This document shows, one piece after another, positions 24,305 to 37,367 of a stretch of DNA of 64,000 bases. The notes beneath the pieces are model-generated. The model was not told the origin of the DNA. It searched no databases and saw only the letters and a program-made list of their open reading frames with translations. Every line of letters begins with the position of its first letter. Position 1 is the stretch's first letter. The stretch is from Saxidomus purpurata (Eukaryota; Mollusca; Bivalvia; Venerida; Veneridae), in contig JAFMSR010000005.1 in assembly GCA_022818135.1 (NCBI GenBank), positions 35,411,557 to 35,475,556 of the forward strand, read 5' to 3'. A program made the position numbers and the translations under genes.

Positions 24305-25860
24305 TGTACTCGTATTTACAAGTTATTACATACATGAAGTAAATTCCGTGAATTTCTTGTGATTGCAGCCAGTAAGTTGATATGTCATAGATCCGTTACA
24401 CTAATTAATTATCATAATATTAATATAATGTATGTGTGTAGCCAATGACACTGAAAATAAATTTGCACGCGAGAGTAAATATGGCAGTCACACTGACGAC
24501 ATGTACATTGTAAAGTTCTAGTTGGAAACAAAATGTCCGTGTCAAAAGCATTCGGTTTCTAATCAGACATAGTTTGTCGTTTTCTCGTCGTTTTATTGTA
24601 ATGAAATTTGTTAGTATATGTTTTCTTTATCATTGATTGCATGTTTTTACATCAAAACGTAAAGTAAAAATATATAGTAAGTTAAAGCGTGATAACATGG
24701 TTTCGCTGGAATGCTATCAAGTTTGGTCAATGAACATTCACAAATTTCCATAATTTCATCATATAAATATATGTACATGTTAATGAAATAAATAAACAAA
24801 TTGTACACGAGATATAATTACCCGTCTGCCATGTCTGTCGTTTCATTTTCATGCCCAAGTTTTGTCGATTTGATTTTTTTTCCGAGTTTCATTAACCCTA
24901 ACTCTTTCCAGAAAATAAAAAGGGTGGGAGAAGTATAGGCTTTGAAAGTAAAACCACCATGCACAAAAGAAAAGTTTCGTGTTCACTGTCGGGCTGGCTT
25001 CTGTGTTGTTTCGAAATCATTTACGAGATTGGCAGGCAGGTAAATTTGTCAGAAGCCGATTCGACATAGTGTTTGAATAGTAACAAGTGCTGCGACTCAA
25101 ATTTAATTTCGAGACTTTTCTTCTCATTTTGGTAAAACATGGACGTACGTGTGAAAGGGTCTTTTATGAAAAAAATGGCGTACTGCACTTACAAATCCAT
25201 CGTCGTCCCTAACCGTGCACGCACTTGAAGATTGGCTTTACGGCACAACCTGTCAACAATTATTATTGAGTAACTTGGATATTTCATACTGAACTTGAAT
25301 TGGGTATAAACTACGCTTTTCTGACCTCTCTGGATAAACTGAGGTCTAACCTCACGCCTTTGAGAAGCTATCGTTTGATACTCCAATGATATGTTGCTTC
25401 AAAACTTTCTTAACTCTATGCCGCTACGCTAATACAGAAAACATTTTATGTCAAATTTAGGTACAAGTATCGTTTTGTTATCATTCATGCAGATCGTTTT
25501 CTGGTTCTTTTACTTTGGAGTATTAGAATATTTGGACGTAGCCAACGGACTGGTGATTGGACAGTACATAAACTGGCACATGTAGTTACTTTGCGGGTCA
25601 TGTACAGTAAATGCAAACTGGCTGAGATAGAGATTTATGATAGCACTTGTATAGATTTTTTTTAATCTTAAATTATTGACAAGTCTTCTAAAATAGTCGC
25701 CGGTCAGAGTTTTTTAGTCACTAGTTGAGAAAGACGACACTGTCTTTCGGAGGATGAAGAGCGATTTTAAATCCGTTGAAATCTTTTCGTCGTAGTCGTA
25801 TACTTTTGATTTGAACCATGGACGCGTTTAAAATTCGTTAAATCCGTATCAAATCTCAAA

Positions 25861-26284
25861 TTTGTTTAGCGCTTCGTTACCGGAATAACAGACTCGAGCC
25901 TTCTGCCACAAATGTGTCTTCTTTTTATAGTTATTATAATAAATATGTTGCAAAAAAAAGAACAGGTTATGTAAGTTTAAGTACGCATTGTATTCAACGA
26001 GGTGTTGTCAGGGGCCGAACTTCCGCGTCATTGATTTGGCTAGCGTTTCGGTACCGGAATAAGCAGTGTACTGCCCGGGAGCCTTTGAAAACTGTGTTTT
26101 TACGTCACCTACGTACCATCTTTTATTTTTATAATGGATACCTTTTACATCATCTCCACCCTTTTGTAAAAGCGTATCGACGTAGATGTACTAACGAATA
26201 TTTTCGTTTCATAATGAATTCTCCCATTGGTGTATCGACAAATGTAGTTTTGAGAAAAAAGGTGTAATATGAAATACTGCAGCT
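25861..26284 (+). other. Unassigned sequence with a 117-codon open frame
   Basis: An open frame at 25914-26267 has no recognisable domain and no splice context. A weak local repeat (GTTACCGGAATAA / GGTACCGGAATAA) occurs at about 25876 and 26050. I consider it non-coding. Confidence 0.3.
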
Positions 26285-27262
26285 GTATACTAAGATTGTA
26301 AAAATTATTACCCCAAGGTCAAAATTGACCCCACGCGGGTTGTCACCTAGTTTATATAGGCTAATATAGGAAAAACTCTAAAAATCTTCTTCTCTAAAAC
26401 CACAAGGCCGAGAGTATAAATATTCGGCATGTAGCATTGTCTACCAAGATTTTTCAAATTATTACTCCCGGATCAAAATTTATCTTTCCCGGGGGTCACT
26501 TAGTTTTACAAAGACTTATATAGGAAAAACTTTTAAAATCTTCTCTGAAATCACAAGGCCTGTAGAGCTTAGATACTTGGCATGTAGCATTGTCTAGTAG
26601 ACACCTACCAAGATTGTTCAATTCATGACCCCGGATCAAAATTTACCCCTCCACGAAGGTCACTTGGTTCTTCAAAGGCTATATAGGAAAAGCTTTAAAA
26701 AAATTCTTCTGTGAAACCACAAGGCCTAGAGCTTATATATTTGGCATATAGCATTGTCTAGTAGACCTCTACCAAGATTGTTAAACTTATTAGCCCCGGT
26801 TCAAATTTGACCCAGCACGGGGGTCACTTGGTTATACATAGGCTTATAAAGGAACATCTTTAAAATCTTCTCTGAAACCACAAGGCCTTGAGCTAAGATA
26901 GTTGGCATGTATTATCGCCTAGTGGACCTCTTCTAAGTTTATTCAAATCATGACCCTTGGGTCAAAAATGAGCGAGTCCTGGGTTGGTCTCTTGATTTTA
27001 CATAGGAGAAACTTTAATCGTCTTCTTCTCTGAAACCACAAGGCCTAGAACTTTAGCATGTAGCATTGCCTTGTGGACCTTTACCAAGATTATTCAAAGC
27101 ATGACCCTCGGTTGAAATAAATCCTTCCCGGAAGAGGGGGGATCAATTAATTTCGCATAGGCTTATTTATTGGACCTCTATAAATTATGTTAAATGCATG
27201 ACCCCTTGTATTATTTGCAATTGATATACAGGTGAGCGATATAGGGCAATCTTTGCCCTATT
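26285..27262 (+). mobile_element. Family P copy P6, 5'-truncated
   Basis: About six decayed cores and a recognisable 3' end (CAGGTGAGCGATATAGGGC, TTTGCCCTATTG and TT). The 5' hairpin and microsatellite are lost. Confidence 0.75.
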
Positions 27263-27429
27263 GTTACTAGACTGTACGAAGCAACCGATTATATCTTTAG
27301 AACATAAGTGTACAATCTTTCTTTTCGGCATCCATGTTCGTTACTCTAGAACTGATGCAGAAATGTGTAGTCACCTACAAACCATGTACATGTGTACTTT
27401 GTTGGCTCGCATAAAACATTATCTTCTTT

Positions 27430-28215
27430 TTATGCCCCGAAGGGTGGCATATTAAAATTGCACCATCCGTCTGTCTGTCTGTCCGTCCGTCTGTGCGTCC
27501 CAACTTACAAATTCGTGTTCGGACTGTTACTTTGTCATGCATTGAAGGATTTTAAAATAACTTGGCACAGATGTCTAGCACATCAAGACAACGTGTCGCG
27601 TGCAAGACCAACGTCCCTACCTTAAAGGTCAAGGTCACAGTTGGAGTTTGAAGGTTATGGAATCCTTTATATATGCATACATTCGTGCCCCGACTGTTAC
27701 TTTGTCATGCATTGAAGGATTTAAAAATTACTTGGCACAAATGTTTAGCACATCAAGACGACGCGTTGCGTGCAAGACCCACGTCCCTACCTCAAAGGTC
27801 AAGGTCACACTTAGAGTTTGAAGGTAATTAAATCCTATATATATGCACACATTCGTGTCCGGACTATAACTTTGTAATCCTTTGAAGGATTTTAATATAA
27901 TTTGGGACAAATGTCTAGCTCACCAAGATGACGTGTCGCGTGCAAGACCAACGTCCCTACCTCAAAAGTCAAGGTCATACTTAAAGTTTGAAGGTAATGG
28001 AATCCTGTATAAATGCACACATTGATGTCCGGACTATACCTTTGTCATGCATTGATTGATTTAAAATAACTTGGCACACATGTCAAGCACATCAAGCCGA
28101 TATGTAGCATGTATTTTAAAAATACAAACCTTAATTATTGAGCAAATGGAGAGGACAAAGACTGTGAGACACCTCTTTCGGGGGCATGCGTCACTTGTGA
28201 GGGACAGCTCTTGTT
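27430..28215 (+). mobile_element. Family Z element, copy Z2
   Basis: 5' end ATGCCCCGAAGGGTGGCAT (hairpin) and (TCTG/TCCG)n microsatellite, four cores of about 165 bp, and 3' end TCACTTGTGA, GGGACAGCTCTTG and TT. Near-complete. Confidence 0.85.
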
Positions 28216-28654
28216 TGAATTTATAACTGCGACGAAACAGGGTGGTCGGGCAGAGTGTCACTGGCGAAAGCTTTAGGACCAAAACATGGCCATGTCTTCA
28301 AAGAAAGAGTCACTTCTATTAACCACAAAAGTGCCAAGCTTTGCTTATCTGCTGACGGCAGGTTCTTTTCATCAATGCTTATATATCAGGAAAGAAATGT
28401 CTAAGAACGACAAATCTTATTATATACGCATGCGAGTTTCTTAATTTTTTTACAGTTCTGACCACTTCACATAGCGAAATGACTGCATTATATATTCTTT
28501 CAATAATAATGTGCTTATGACATATAGATATCACTTTCATGCAGATAAGCACTATTTCTTGTGCTTGGGATGCATGGCAAAATAGTGCATGCAAAAGTTT
28601 ACAAGCGTGTTCAAGTTAGTACAATAAGCGATAAGGGATATAGTATCAGTATTC

Positions 28655-30620
28655 TGTTTTTCCATACATAGGGCATTCTACCATATTGGCCTTTCAGTGA
28701 AGGTATTCCAGAATCTTGGCTTTTTGCCTACTCTGAGAGTGGTTTTATGGATTGGGACTTGTTCTTCAATAGGTTTACGCGGCTGTTCATACCCAACTGT
28801 GGCCGCACACGCCCGGTTATGCTGTTGATGGACAATCACGACTCGCACATTACGAAAAGAATGGTCAACGCGGCTCATGAAAACAAAATTGAACTTGTTG
28901 GTCTGTCTTGGCACACCACCCATATACTACAACCGTTCGACGTGAAAGTGAATTTAAGCAATAACGTATAATGTACAATTTCTTGTTTGATTTTAAGCAG
29001 GTTTTTTGAAAAAAATAACTACTTATTAGAAAGGCGAAGTCGTATGTCGGGCCGGCGGGCGGTCGGTAGTCAAACATTGGTTTCCGTTCAGTAACTTTAG
29101 TTAGGAGTTAGTCGGCTTTGAATTGCATTTCAGGTCATTAAGGTCAAGGTTTCACTGTTACCAAAAATAGAAAAACGGTTTCCGCTAAATAACTCAAGTT
29201 AGGAATAACCAATTGCAATGAAACTTGGTCTGTAGGTAGCTTGCATCGAAACAAAGCTTTGGAATGCATTTGTTAGTTTTTTAGTTCTTAAATTGTTTTA
29301 AAGCTGCTCGCTCTCAGTTACCATGAAAAAGATTTTTTTTTATAAAAATAAGGTCACAAGGGTCAAGGTCATTGTTACTAAAACAGATTTTTTTTCCAGT
29401 TTTTACATTGTTTTAAGCAAAAAAATGTTTGGGAATAAGGTCACTAGGGTCAAGGTTCAGGTCATTTTTACTTAAAACTAGATATTTGTTTTCTAGTTTT
29501 AAAATTGTTTTCAGCCAAAATAAATTGAGGTTTAGGTTACTAGGGTAAAGGTCAAGGTCACTGTTACTAAAATAATTTAAAAAAAAAAAATTTACATTGT
29601 TTTAAGAAAAAATAAACTTTTGGGGTTAAGATTACTAGGGTCATAGTCAAATAAATTTAAAAAAGGAAAGAATAAATTTCTACATTTTTTTAATTTTTAA
29701 GAAAAAGAATTGTTTGCAGGGTGTGTGTGTGTGGGGGGGGGAAGGGTCAAGGTGACTGTTTGGCGGCATTGCCGCGTCTTCTTGTTGATGTTTTTTATGA
29801 CTCTTTACCCAAACCCCGCTATCGCGGAGTGGGATACATACCATAGCAGAAAGTACATTCATCTTTAAACTGCATGCCAACTTCTATTAGCTTTCGGTAA
29901 CAGAATTTTAAGAAAATGGAATTTTATTGTTACCAACTGCTTATATCAAGATGCTTGTACGTAAGTTCCTTATAGAAATGAATGATTTATAAAGGACACA
30001 CATCCGAATGTTTCTAACGAGTACTGACTACTGTTGATTAACTGCAGATCATTTGATCTTTTAAACGCACAATGGCAACGTTTGCGTGAACGATGGGGCA
30101 TGCCTCAACACATAAGACTATTGGGAAAGCAAATTTACTTTCATCATGACGTTATGCAGTTGATCAAACAACGCCTGCGTCAATCCAAGCGGCATTTGCT
30201 GTAACAGGAATTTGCCCATTTACCCCAAAAGCAGTTGAAACCAGCCAACTTGTCCCAACTACGCTTGGAACAATGAATCGGAAAGTATGCAAATTGTGCT
30301 AACTGTATTCAAAATAAAGTAGAAGAGATTAGGGTTCGTGACTTTATACTTATGTCTGACAAATTTGATTTTATTTGAATTTAATCCTTGTTCAGTAATA
30401 GTTTTAGACATCAATAAAGAACCCACACGGACATGTGAACATATGAAAGATTTTTTATAAACCCTTTGGCAAAAGAAAGGCCTCGTTCCCGAGTGTATGG
30501 CATCTTTCCTGATTCAACCTCCTATAAAGCAATGCACAACCAAAAGCGAGTAGTTGTAGCTGAAAGCCGTGTTTTTAGCAGTGAAACTATTTTGCAGCAG
30601 TTAAAATGTAAGTATTATTA
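28655..30620 (+). pseudogene. Tigger/pogo-like DDE_1 transposase remnant, interrupted
   Basis: 28670-28955 encodes WPFSEGIPESWLFAYSESGF, then VMLLMDNHDSHIT, with the second catalytic Asp, and SWHTTHILQPFDV, with the third. After a gap filled by a tandem-core element (29030-29786) the frame resumes at about 30046 (NAQWQRLRERWG), then IQAAFAVTGICPFTPK near 30180-30235, and a C-terminal tail near 30480-30610 (KRVVVAESRVFSSETILQQL). The N-terminal DNA-binding part and the first Asp are not seen. It belongs to a different lineage from the remnant at 1.5-2.6 kb. Frameshifts and stops make it inactive. Confidence 0.7.
29030..29786 (+). mobile_element. Family S tandem-core element
   Basis: Starts near GGCGGGCGGTCGGTAG and has cores of about 90-100 bp with CACTAGGGTCAAGGTC and AAAATTGTTTTAAG. 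It ends with the hairpin GGCGGCATTGCCGC followed by CTTCTTG and TT. It lies within the transposase remnant. Confidence 0.65.
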
Positions 30621-31094
30621 ACTAGACACACTTGAGCGCATTCGACAAGTACGCCTTAACTAATTTAGTGTCATTCTAGATTCAACTATTTATCCTCCAA
30701 AAAGATGTCCGATTAAGTATGTCGAGGATCATTAGATACAACTATGTGACAACAAGGAGCTCACTGCAAAATTGAGCGCATGGGTTTTTTTTCTTACAAA
30801 CAAAGACTTAACCTTTGAGTCCACACTTCGCTAACAGTACTTGATATTAATTACTTCGTTTATTTGTTTAAATGTATGGCGCCAATACTATATTAAGTAA
30901 AGGATATATAACTCTTAAGGGGAGATAATCCCTTGTTTTGAGAATGAAAAAGGTGCACCAGACTTGTAGAATTCCTATTTCTGAAACGGTTATAATTCCC
31001 CCTGAATCTGAAATCTTTGTAGAAAATTGGATTGCTTAGAAAAGAATAAAATTGGTTTAATTGAGCCAAATATGAATTTTGTTGAAAAAAAAAG

Positions 31095-31275
31095 ACCACT
31101 GTGTTCCTTTAATTGTTCGTTTTGTGGCTTATATGCAGTGTGTGTTGGTAGTGTACTCCTGCAAACAGATGGTACATTTCCGGTGTGCACTTCTGGGTGC
31201 TGTGGGGCTCGTTTTGGGGAGGCTGCGTTTTTGGTACGTGGCTTTCCGTTTGATATTATTTTTGTTTTAATGGTG
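31095..31275 (+). mobile_element. Family X copy next to the gypsy remnant
   Basis: Runs from CACTGTGTTCCTTTAATTG to the fixed end GATATTATTTTTGTTTT, with an atypical middle. Confidence 0.75.
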
Positions 31276-32080
31276 GCTAAATCATTAGTTGACCCTCAAA
31301 CAGGAACATTTCCAATGAGAATTATATTTTTTTTAACAGTGAACTTTGGTACCGTATATGAAACCACTATAACAGCAAAGTTTGATAATGTCACTGCTAA
31401 TGAAAATGTCTCTGTACGTCATGTAAAGCCCAGCCCACATTTCAACAAGTAAGCAAGCAAAAGGGCTAAGTGCCTGAGCATCTTACTGATCTGTTTGAAA
31501 AATCATTAGTTCATCTTGACAGTGAACAGAAAGAGAAATTAAAACGGTTTCTAACTAAGCATCACGATGTTTTCTCTCGAAATGATCGAGATATAGGCCA
31601 TACCGATTTGCTAACTAATACAATAGATACAGGTGATAATAAACCCATAAAAACTTATCTTAGTAGAATACCTTTAGCTAAGCGACTAGCAGCTTAAGAC
31701 GGCATCATTGAATCCGCCTGTTCCAATGGTTATCCACAATTTTGATGGTATCAAACTCTGAAACTGAATCCAAAGAAGTATATTTTTTTCAGAAACAAGT
31801 AATTTTTCTTGGTTTCGTGATTTATGAAGATGGCATCTCTACGTGCCCAGAAAAAATGAAATCTATCAAAAACTGGCCCACTCCAAGAAATGCAAGAGGT
31901 AAAATGCTTCACTTCTTTAGTATTATTATATCGCAAATTCATACTTAATGTTTCTACCATTGCAAAACATGTGTATGCCTTGTCTGAAAAAGATCACAAG
32001 TTTGTGTGGACCACCGAATGTGAACAAGCCTTTCAAAAACTGAGGAAGCCCTACATTAGCATTTCCCAAACAATATGACT
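31276..32080 (+). pseudogene. Ty3/gypsy Pol remnant with reverse transcriptase core deleted
   Basis: 31276-31450 encodes a segment typical of the protease-RT linker (MVAKSLVDPQTGTFPMR). 31470-31695 covers the start of the RT domain (LPEHLTDLFEKSL-type beginning, EQKEKLKRFL, DVFSRNDRDIGHTDL, RIPLAKR). The frame then jumps at about 31700-31760 directly to the RT thumb (VIFLGFVIYEDGI, KSIKNWPTPRN) and the RNase H junction (KDHKFVWTTECEQAFQKL). The catalytic palm with the YxDD box is missing and several frame shifts exist. No LTRs seen. Confidence 0.8.
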
Positions 32081-32303
32081 ATTTGATTCTAAATTAGACT
32101 AGTAACCCTGGCTCAAAAAAGTGCCCGAGGTAGAACAAATTGCAAAAGAAATAAAACCAGTTGTTTTGTGTAGTACAATGCCTCATAATTTCGTTAAAAA
32201 AAGTTGCAGATCCTATAAGCAGGGCAAGTCTGGAAAAAATGGGTCAAAGTAAGACATTACATTTTAAGAAATAAATTAAAGGTTTTTTATTATTTTGCAA
32301 TAA

Positions 32304-33509
32304 CTAGAGCTATCACTAAATGTGATTAATACCCCCAAAAGACTGCTTTATAAACTGAGGAAGTTCGTAGTAACAGAATACCTTGCAAACAAACTAAAAA
32401 GAGATATTGTTCTTGGCAATAACTCTGTAATTTGTCAAGACAGAGTTATGGTTCTTGTACACTGCACTTCCTCTCATTGTGCTTGACTATTGCATGAAGT
32501 TGTATTGAATTCCAACCAGTAGTTTTCGAATTATGTTCTGGACAAGTTAAAGTAACAAAGGGCAATAACTCTGAAATGAGTCAAGATAGAGTTATTGTTC
32601 TTTAACACTACACTTCCTCTCATTGTGCTTGACCATTGTATGAAGTTTTTTTGAATTCCAACCAGTAGTTTTCGAATTATGTTCCGGACAAGGAAAAGTA
32701 ACAAAGGGCAATAACTCTGTAATTAGTCAAGATGGAGTTATTGTTCTTTTGCACTGCACTTCCTTTCATTGTGCTTGACCATTGTATGAAGTTTTATTGA
32801 ATTCCAACCAGTAGTTTTCGAATTATGCTCCGGACAAGGAAAAGTAACAAAGGGCAATAACTCTGTAATTAGTCAAGATGGAGTTATAGTTCCTGTATAC
32901 TGCACTTCCTCCTAATGTACTTGACCATTGTATGAAATTGTATTGAATTCCAACCAGTAGTTTTCAAGTTATGCTCCGGACAAGGAAAAGTAACAAAGGG
33001 CAATAACTCTGTAATTACTCAAGATAGAGTTATGGTTCTTGTACACTGCACTTCCTCTGATTGTGCTTGACCATTGTGTGAAATTGTATTGGATTCCAAC
33101 CAGTAGTTTTCAAGTTATGCCCCGGACAAGGAAAAGTAACAAAGGGCAATAACTCTGTAATTAGTCAAGATGGAGTTATGGTTCTTGTGCACTGCACTTC
33201 CTCTCAATGTGCTTGACCATTGCATGAAGTTGTATTGAATTCCAACCAGTAGTTTTCAAGTTATGCCCCGGACAAGGAAAAGTAACAAAGGGCAATAACT
33301 CTGTAATTAGTCAAGATGGAGTTATAGTTCTTGTGCACTGCACTTCCTCTCAATGTGCTTGACCATTGTATGAAGTTGTATTGAATTCCAACTAGTAGTT
33401 TTCAAGTTATGCTCCGGACAAGGAAAATGCAACAGACCGCCCGACCGACCGACCGACCAACCACCGGGTGACTCCTATATACCCCCCTAAACTTCGTTTT
33501 GGGGGTATA
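32304..33509 (-). mobile_element. Family Q tandem-core element
   Basis: About 7.5 cores of roughly 144 bp, strongly similar to one another (GGGCAATAACTCTGTAATTA, CAACCAGTAGTTTTC, CTCCGGACAAGG). At the right are (CCGA)n and an inverted CCCCCCTAAACTTCGTTTTG / GGGGG end. At the left, read on the minus strand, is the hairpin ATCACATTTAGTGAT, then AGCTCTAG and TT. Confidence 0.85.
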
Positions 33510-33510
33510 A

Positions 33511-34225
33511 TGACAGTATTTTCATAATTTTATAGTCATTTAAAGCAATTTCTACATAAATGAGATCACATAAGCATGATATTAACAACTAAGATGAAGA
33601 ACACATACACATACACAGTATATTTATACATTTTTTCTTGCAAGGGGTCAATTTACCCAACCCACAATACTGTACATGAAAAATTCATTACTATTTTTCA
33701 AAGTTTTCTGTTCAAAAGTCATCAACACATGTTGCATTTCATCACAATAAACTATAGATTGATTAATTACCTAATTTAAAAAGAAACAGTCCAGCCTTGG
33801 TGTCTCAACGTCAAGTTAACCATGAAAATAACTTCGACTTATCCTGTTCCGACTTGTCAAAACAAGTATGACAGTATTTTCATAATTTCATAGTCACTTA
33901 AAGTAATTTCTACATGAATGAGATCAAACAAGCATGATATTAACAACTAAGATGAAGAACAAATACTCATGCACAGTATATTTAAACATTTTTTCTTGCA
34001 AGGGGTCAATTACCCCACCCAAAAACTGTACATAAGAAATTCATTACTATTTCTCAAAGTAATTTTTTTTAGTTTTCTGTTCAAAAGTCATCAACACATG
34101 TTGCATTTTAATCACAACATACTATAAATTGATTAATTAATTAAAAAGGAAATAGTCCAGTCTCGGTGTCTCAAAGTCAAGTAAACCATGAAAATTATTT
34201 CGGCTTATCGTTTTCAACTTGTCAT
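33511..34225 (+). repeat. 358 bp direct tandem duplication
   Basis: Copy 1 starts TGACAGTATTTTCATAA at 33511 and copy 2 at 33869, with about 90% identity by eye. Copy 1 begins exactly where the Q element ends. Confidence 0.8.
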
Positions 34226-35534
34226 AACAAGTATAAGTTATGACAGGCTTGAATCGTCCCCGTATGCAACGTGAATAATATGGATGAAATCACCACCACA
34301 TGTGTTGATAATCTGTCATTTCACCCCTTGCTCACTGTAGCCAGTAGTAATAAGCATTCATAGTTTGATTAAGCAAATAGTATATAAACTAGTATAGTAT
34401 ATGACAATATAGTATACACATTGATTTTTTCTGTGAAATAGCGCTAGAAATCTTCTAACATAGCCGGTGATTAGGTGTAACTAGAGTCAAATACAAACAA
34501 GAGAATGGTGATTGACCGTTTTTGTTAACAATTATTAGACACAATTTATATTTCAATATAAGCAGGTTCGACATTACGCAAGACTGCAAAATAGTAATGT
34601 GTTATGTCAATCCTTTAAAAAGTCTGTAAGATATATTTTTACAACATATTCACTCATACAAAGTATTTTCACTCCCCAGTGTCCATGAAGTTCGTTCAAT
34701 TTTCAATCTCACTCTACGTATATATATTAAGCATATAATTAGTTTGTTAAAATTATAGTTATGCAAACATTTTGCATTTAAACGAGGAGGAAGTACCCCA
34801 CCCACTGTATAGAACCGAAAGTATCATTTTCACGAATGCTGACTTCAGCATGTAATGAGTGCATATCAGGTTCATGCATACAAACGTATATATACAGTCC
34901 AACCTTTCTAATGAGATATAACTAGATTAACAACCTTTCTAAACATGTTATAGATATATAACAGAAATTGACGTCATTTGATCTGTAATGGGTATCAGCG
35001 GTAGTATAGCCATCTATATTCATGAACTTGCAAGAAAGTATTTCTTCTCCGCAAGGTCTGAACTACATTTTATATATATTTTTCCTATGTCTGCAAGATC
35101 AGTAGGTTTAGGCCACACCAAATTGATAAGTTGGTCATCGGGATTTCTTGTAAAAAAACTTGGAGGCGGCGAGCGAAAATATAATTTTAATATTTTTTTT
35201 TGTTTTGAAGAAATTTTGGAGCGAGCGAAGAAATATATATATCCTTTCTGTTCACATTTAATAGCAAATGTCAAACTTTATTGCTTCATATTAGCTTGTA
35301 AGACAACATTTTTCAAATTTTCTTATATGGGATAATGATACAGGTAAATTTATTATTTCAGCTAAGATAAATGATTTTTGGCACACACATAGTGTGTTTC
35401 AGTAACTGTCAAAGCCGGTTTTTTCCATTAGTAATTTTCTTTTATTTATTGTAATGAATAAATCTTGTCCAATGGGTCGAGCTAGGGCCAAATTTTAGCG
35501 AGAAGTCATTTCTCCCCAAACTGGAATAGGGAGA
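34226..35534. other. No recognisable gene
   Basis: AT-rich. A 115-codon open frame at 34988-35335 has no known domain and low-complexity composition; I do not consider it coding. Confidence 0.45.
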
Positions 35535-36251
35535 AAAAAACAAAAATAATATCAAACAGGGAATGCCACGCACCAAAAACGCAGCCTCCCCAAAACGAAC
35601 CCCACAGCACCCAGAAGTGCACACCACCAACACACACACACACACACAATCATGTACACACACACATATACACCACCAACACACACCAGCACACAAAGCA
35701 AACACACGAGGACAAAACGAGCAATTAAAGGAACACAGTGGGGCACCGCCTTGGAACGGTCAGTGGCAAAAACACCACTGGGGAGCTTAAACCGGTTTAT
35801 GGTGCGCACCCAACCTCACTCTTACCCCCACCATGTTCCAAAGTCACAGGACAGTGTAAATAAAAGTAATCCCTGCTAGGTGAATCTCTAACACACGCAA
35901 TGGAAACAAAAGGCATGGTATGTAAAACACAAAAATGCTCGTGTATAAATATATAAAAAAAGCAAACCTTGAGAACCAAAAAACGTATGTACTCAATGCC
36001 TTTGCAGAAGGCAGAGCACCAAGAGAAACACCCTTAAGGGCCCGACGAAACAGGCCAGAGGACAGAAATCAAAACAGTTTCGTCCCAGTGGGATTTAAAA
36101 ACTGCCCATCACAGAGTCCTCCCCCTCTTCCGTCAGACACAATCAAAGAGGGAAGCATAGCGTCCAACTGTAAACGGGTTGAACACCAAACATGCGGTGT
36201 GTCTCAAAACAGTTGGGTCGTAACCTCTTTTAACAAAACGTTTTATAATTT
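35535..36251 (-). mobile_element. Long family X copy, left arm of inverted repeat
   Basis: About 717 bp from AAAACAAAAATAATATC through the CA repeat, ACCGCCTTGGAACGGTCAG, AAACCGGTTTATGGTGCGC, AGGGCCCGACGAAACAGGCC and TCTTCCGTCAGACAC to ACAAAACGTTTTATAATT. Nearly identical to 37368-38093 in inverse orientation. Open frames exist on both strands but reflect DNA conservation, not proven coding. Confidence 0.85.
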
Positions 36252-36963
36252 TAGAAGTTTGGCCTGAGCCTACAGGGAGAAGTGACAGAGTACTGAGATA
36301 TTTGCCTTTAGTTTGTTTCAAAATGAAGCACATCTAATATTACATAATGAATCTGTGATAAGTCAGGAGATTGACCATTATTATGAGACTTCATCCAGAT
36401 ACCGTATATTCTTATAGACTGATTTCCATGCATTTTTATTGCTTGAACACAAAATGTACAACATACATGTAATTTGGTAGTAATCATGCACAGTTACAGC
36501 CCAACCCCACTTTCCGTAACATAATCATTTCCATAGTTGGCCCAGTTTGAGCCAACAAACAATATGATAGGTGTTCTACAAAAAGTAAGATGACAACAAT
36601 ATGTACCGGTAGTCAGCATGGTATTAAAGGCCTAAAAACAACGGTAAATTTCATTCTATTGGCAAAATATGTTGGTTACACTAACAGAATGGTATTAAAA
36701 TCCACTCTTCAACAAGTTAAACTGGAGAGTCTAAGGTATGAAACTCATTTTTGTTAGCTAAAAATACAGCCGATACAAAAGTGAACCTATTTTCGGACAG
36801 ACGCTTACGCGGATACGCCGATTTCAAGCATTTTTCCAACACAAAAGCAATGATAGCTCCAAACTCTTCTTTTATCATAGAGGTAAAGCCGCAGGTGTCA
36901 CGAGATCAAAGAATGCCGCCGATACTGCCATGTTTGTTTGATCTTAGTGAAGCACGTCGATAC
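36252..36963. other. Spacer of the inverted repeat
   Basis: About 0.7 kb of unique-looking AT-rich DNA without coding features recognised; a 71-codon frame at 36751-36966 has no domain. Confidence 0.4.
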
Positions 36964-37350
36964 TAAGTTGAAAATTCAACTTACTAAGTTGAAAATTCAA
37001 GTTACTGATTTTAGTACTTAGTATCTTGAATTTTCAACTTAGTAAGTTAAATTTTCAACTTAGTAAGTTGAATTTTCAACTTAGTAAATTGAATATTCAA
37101 CTTAGTATCTTGAATACATGTATTCAACTTAGTATCTTGAATTTTCAACTAAGTATCTTGAATATTCAACTTAGTAAGTTGAATAAAGATACTAAGTTGA
37201 AAATTCAACATAGTATCTTGAATATTCAACTTAGTAAGTTGAATAAAGATACGTTAAACATACTAAGTTGAATATTCAAGATACTAAGTTGAAAATTCAA
37301 AGTTGAATTTTTCAACTTAGTATCTGTTGAATTTTCAACTTAGTATCTGG
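36964..37350. repeat. Palindromic satellite, 21-22 bp units
   Basis: Units of CTTAGTAAGTTGAATTTTCA (or ...TATCTTGAAT...), each made of short inverted parts (AAGTTGAA/TTCAACTT). Both strands read alike. The repeated FQLSKLN-type frame on the plus strand is a by-product. Confidence 0.9.
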
Positions 37351-37367
37351 AATATTGAACTTTAATT

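Larger units (their letters stand above)
23100..25860 (-). repeat. Inverted duplication, arm B
   Basis: Counterpart of 3200-5640 in opposite orientation. It is interrupted by a 972 bp insertion at 23333-24304 that arm A lacks. Flanking repeats around 22745-22930 match 2995-3130 in direct orientation. No coding gene recognised. Confidence 0.85.

Noticed and set aside
34988..35335. 115-codon open frame
   Set aside because: Low-complexity, AT-driven composition, no domain and no splice sites that make sense.
37026..37271. 81-codon frame with repeated FQLSKLN motifs
   Set aside because: Translation of the 21 bp palindromic satellite; no start context or independent support.
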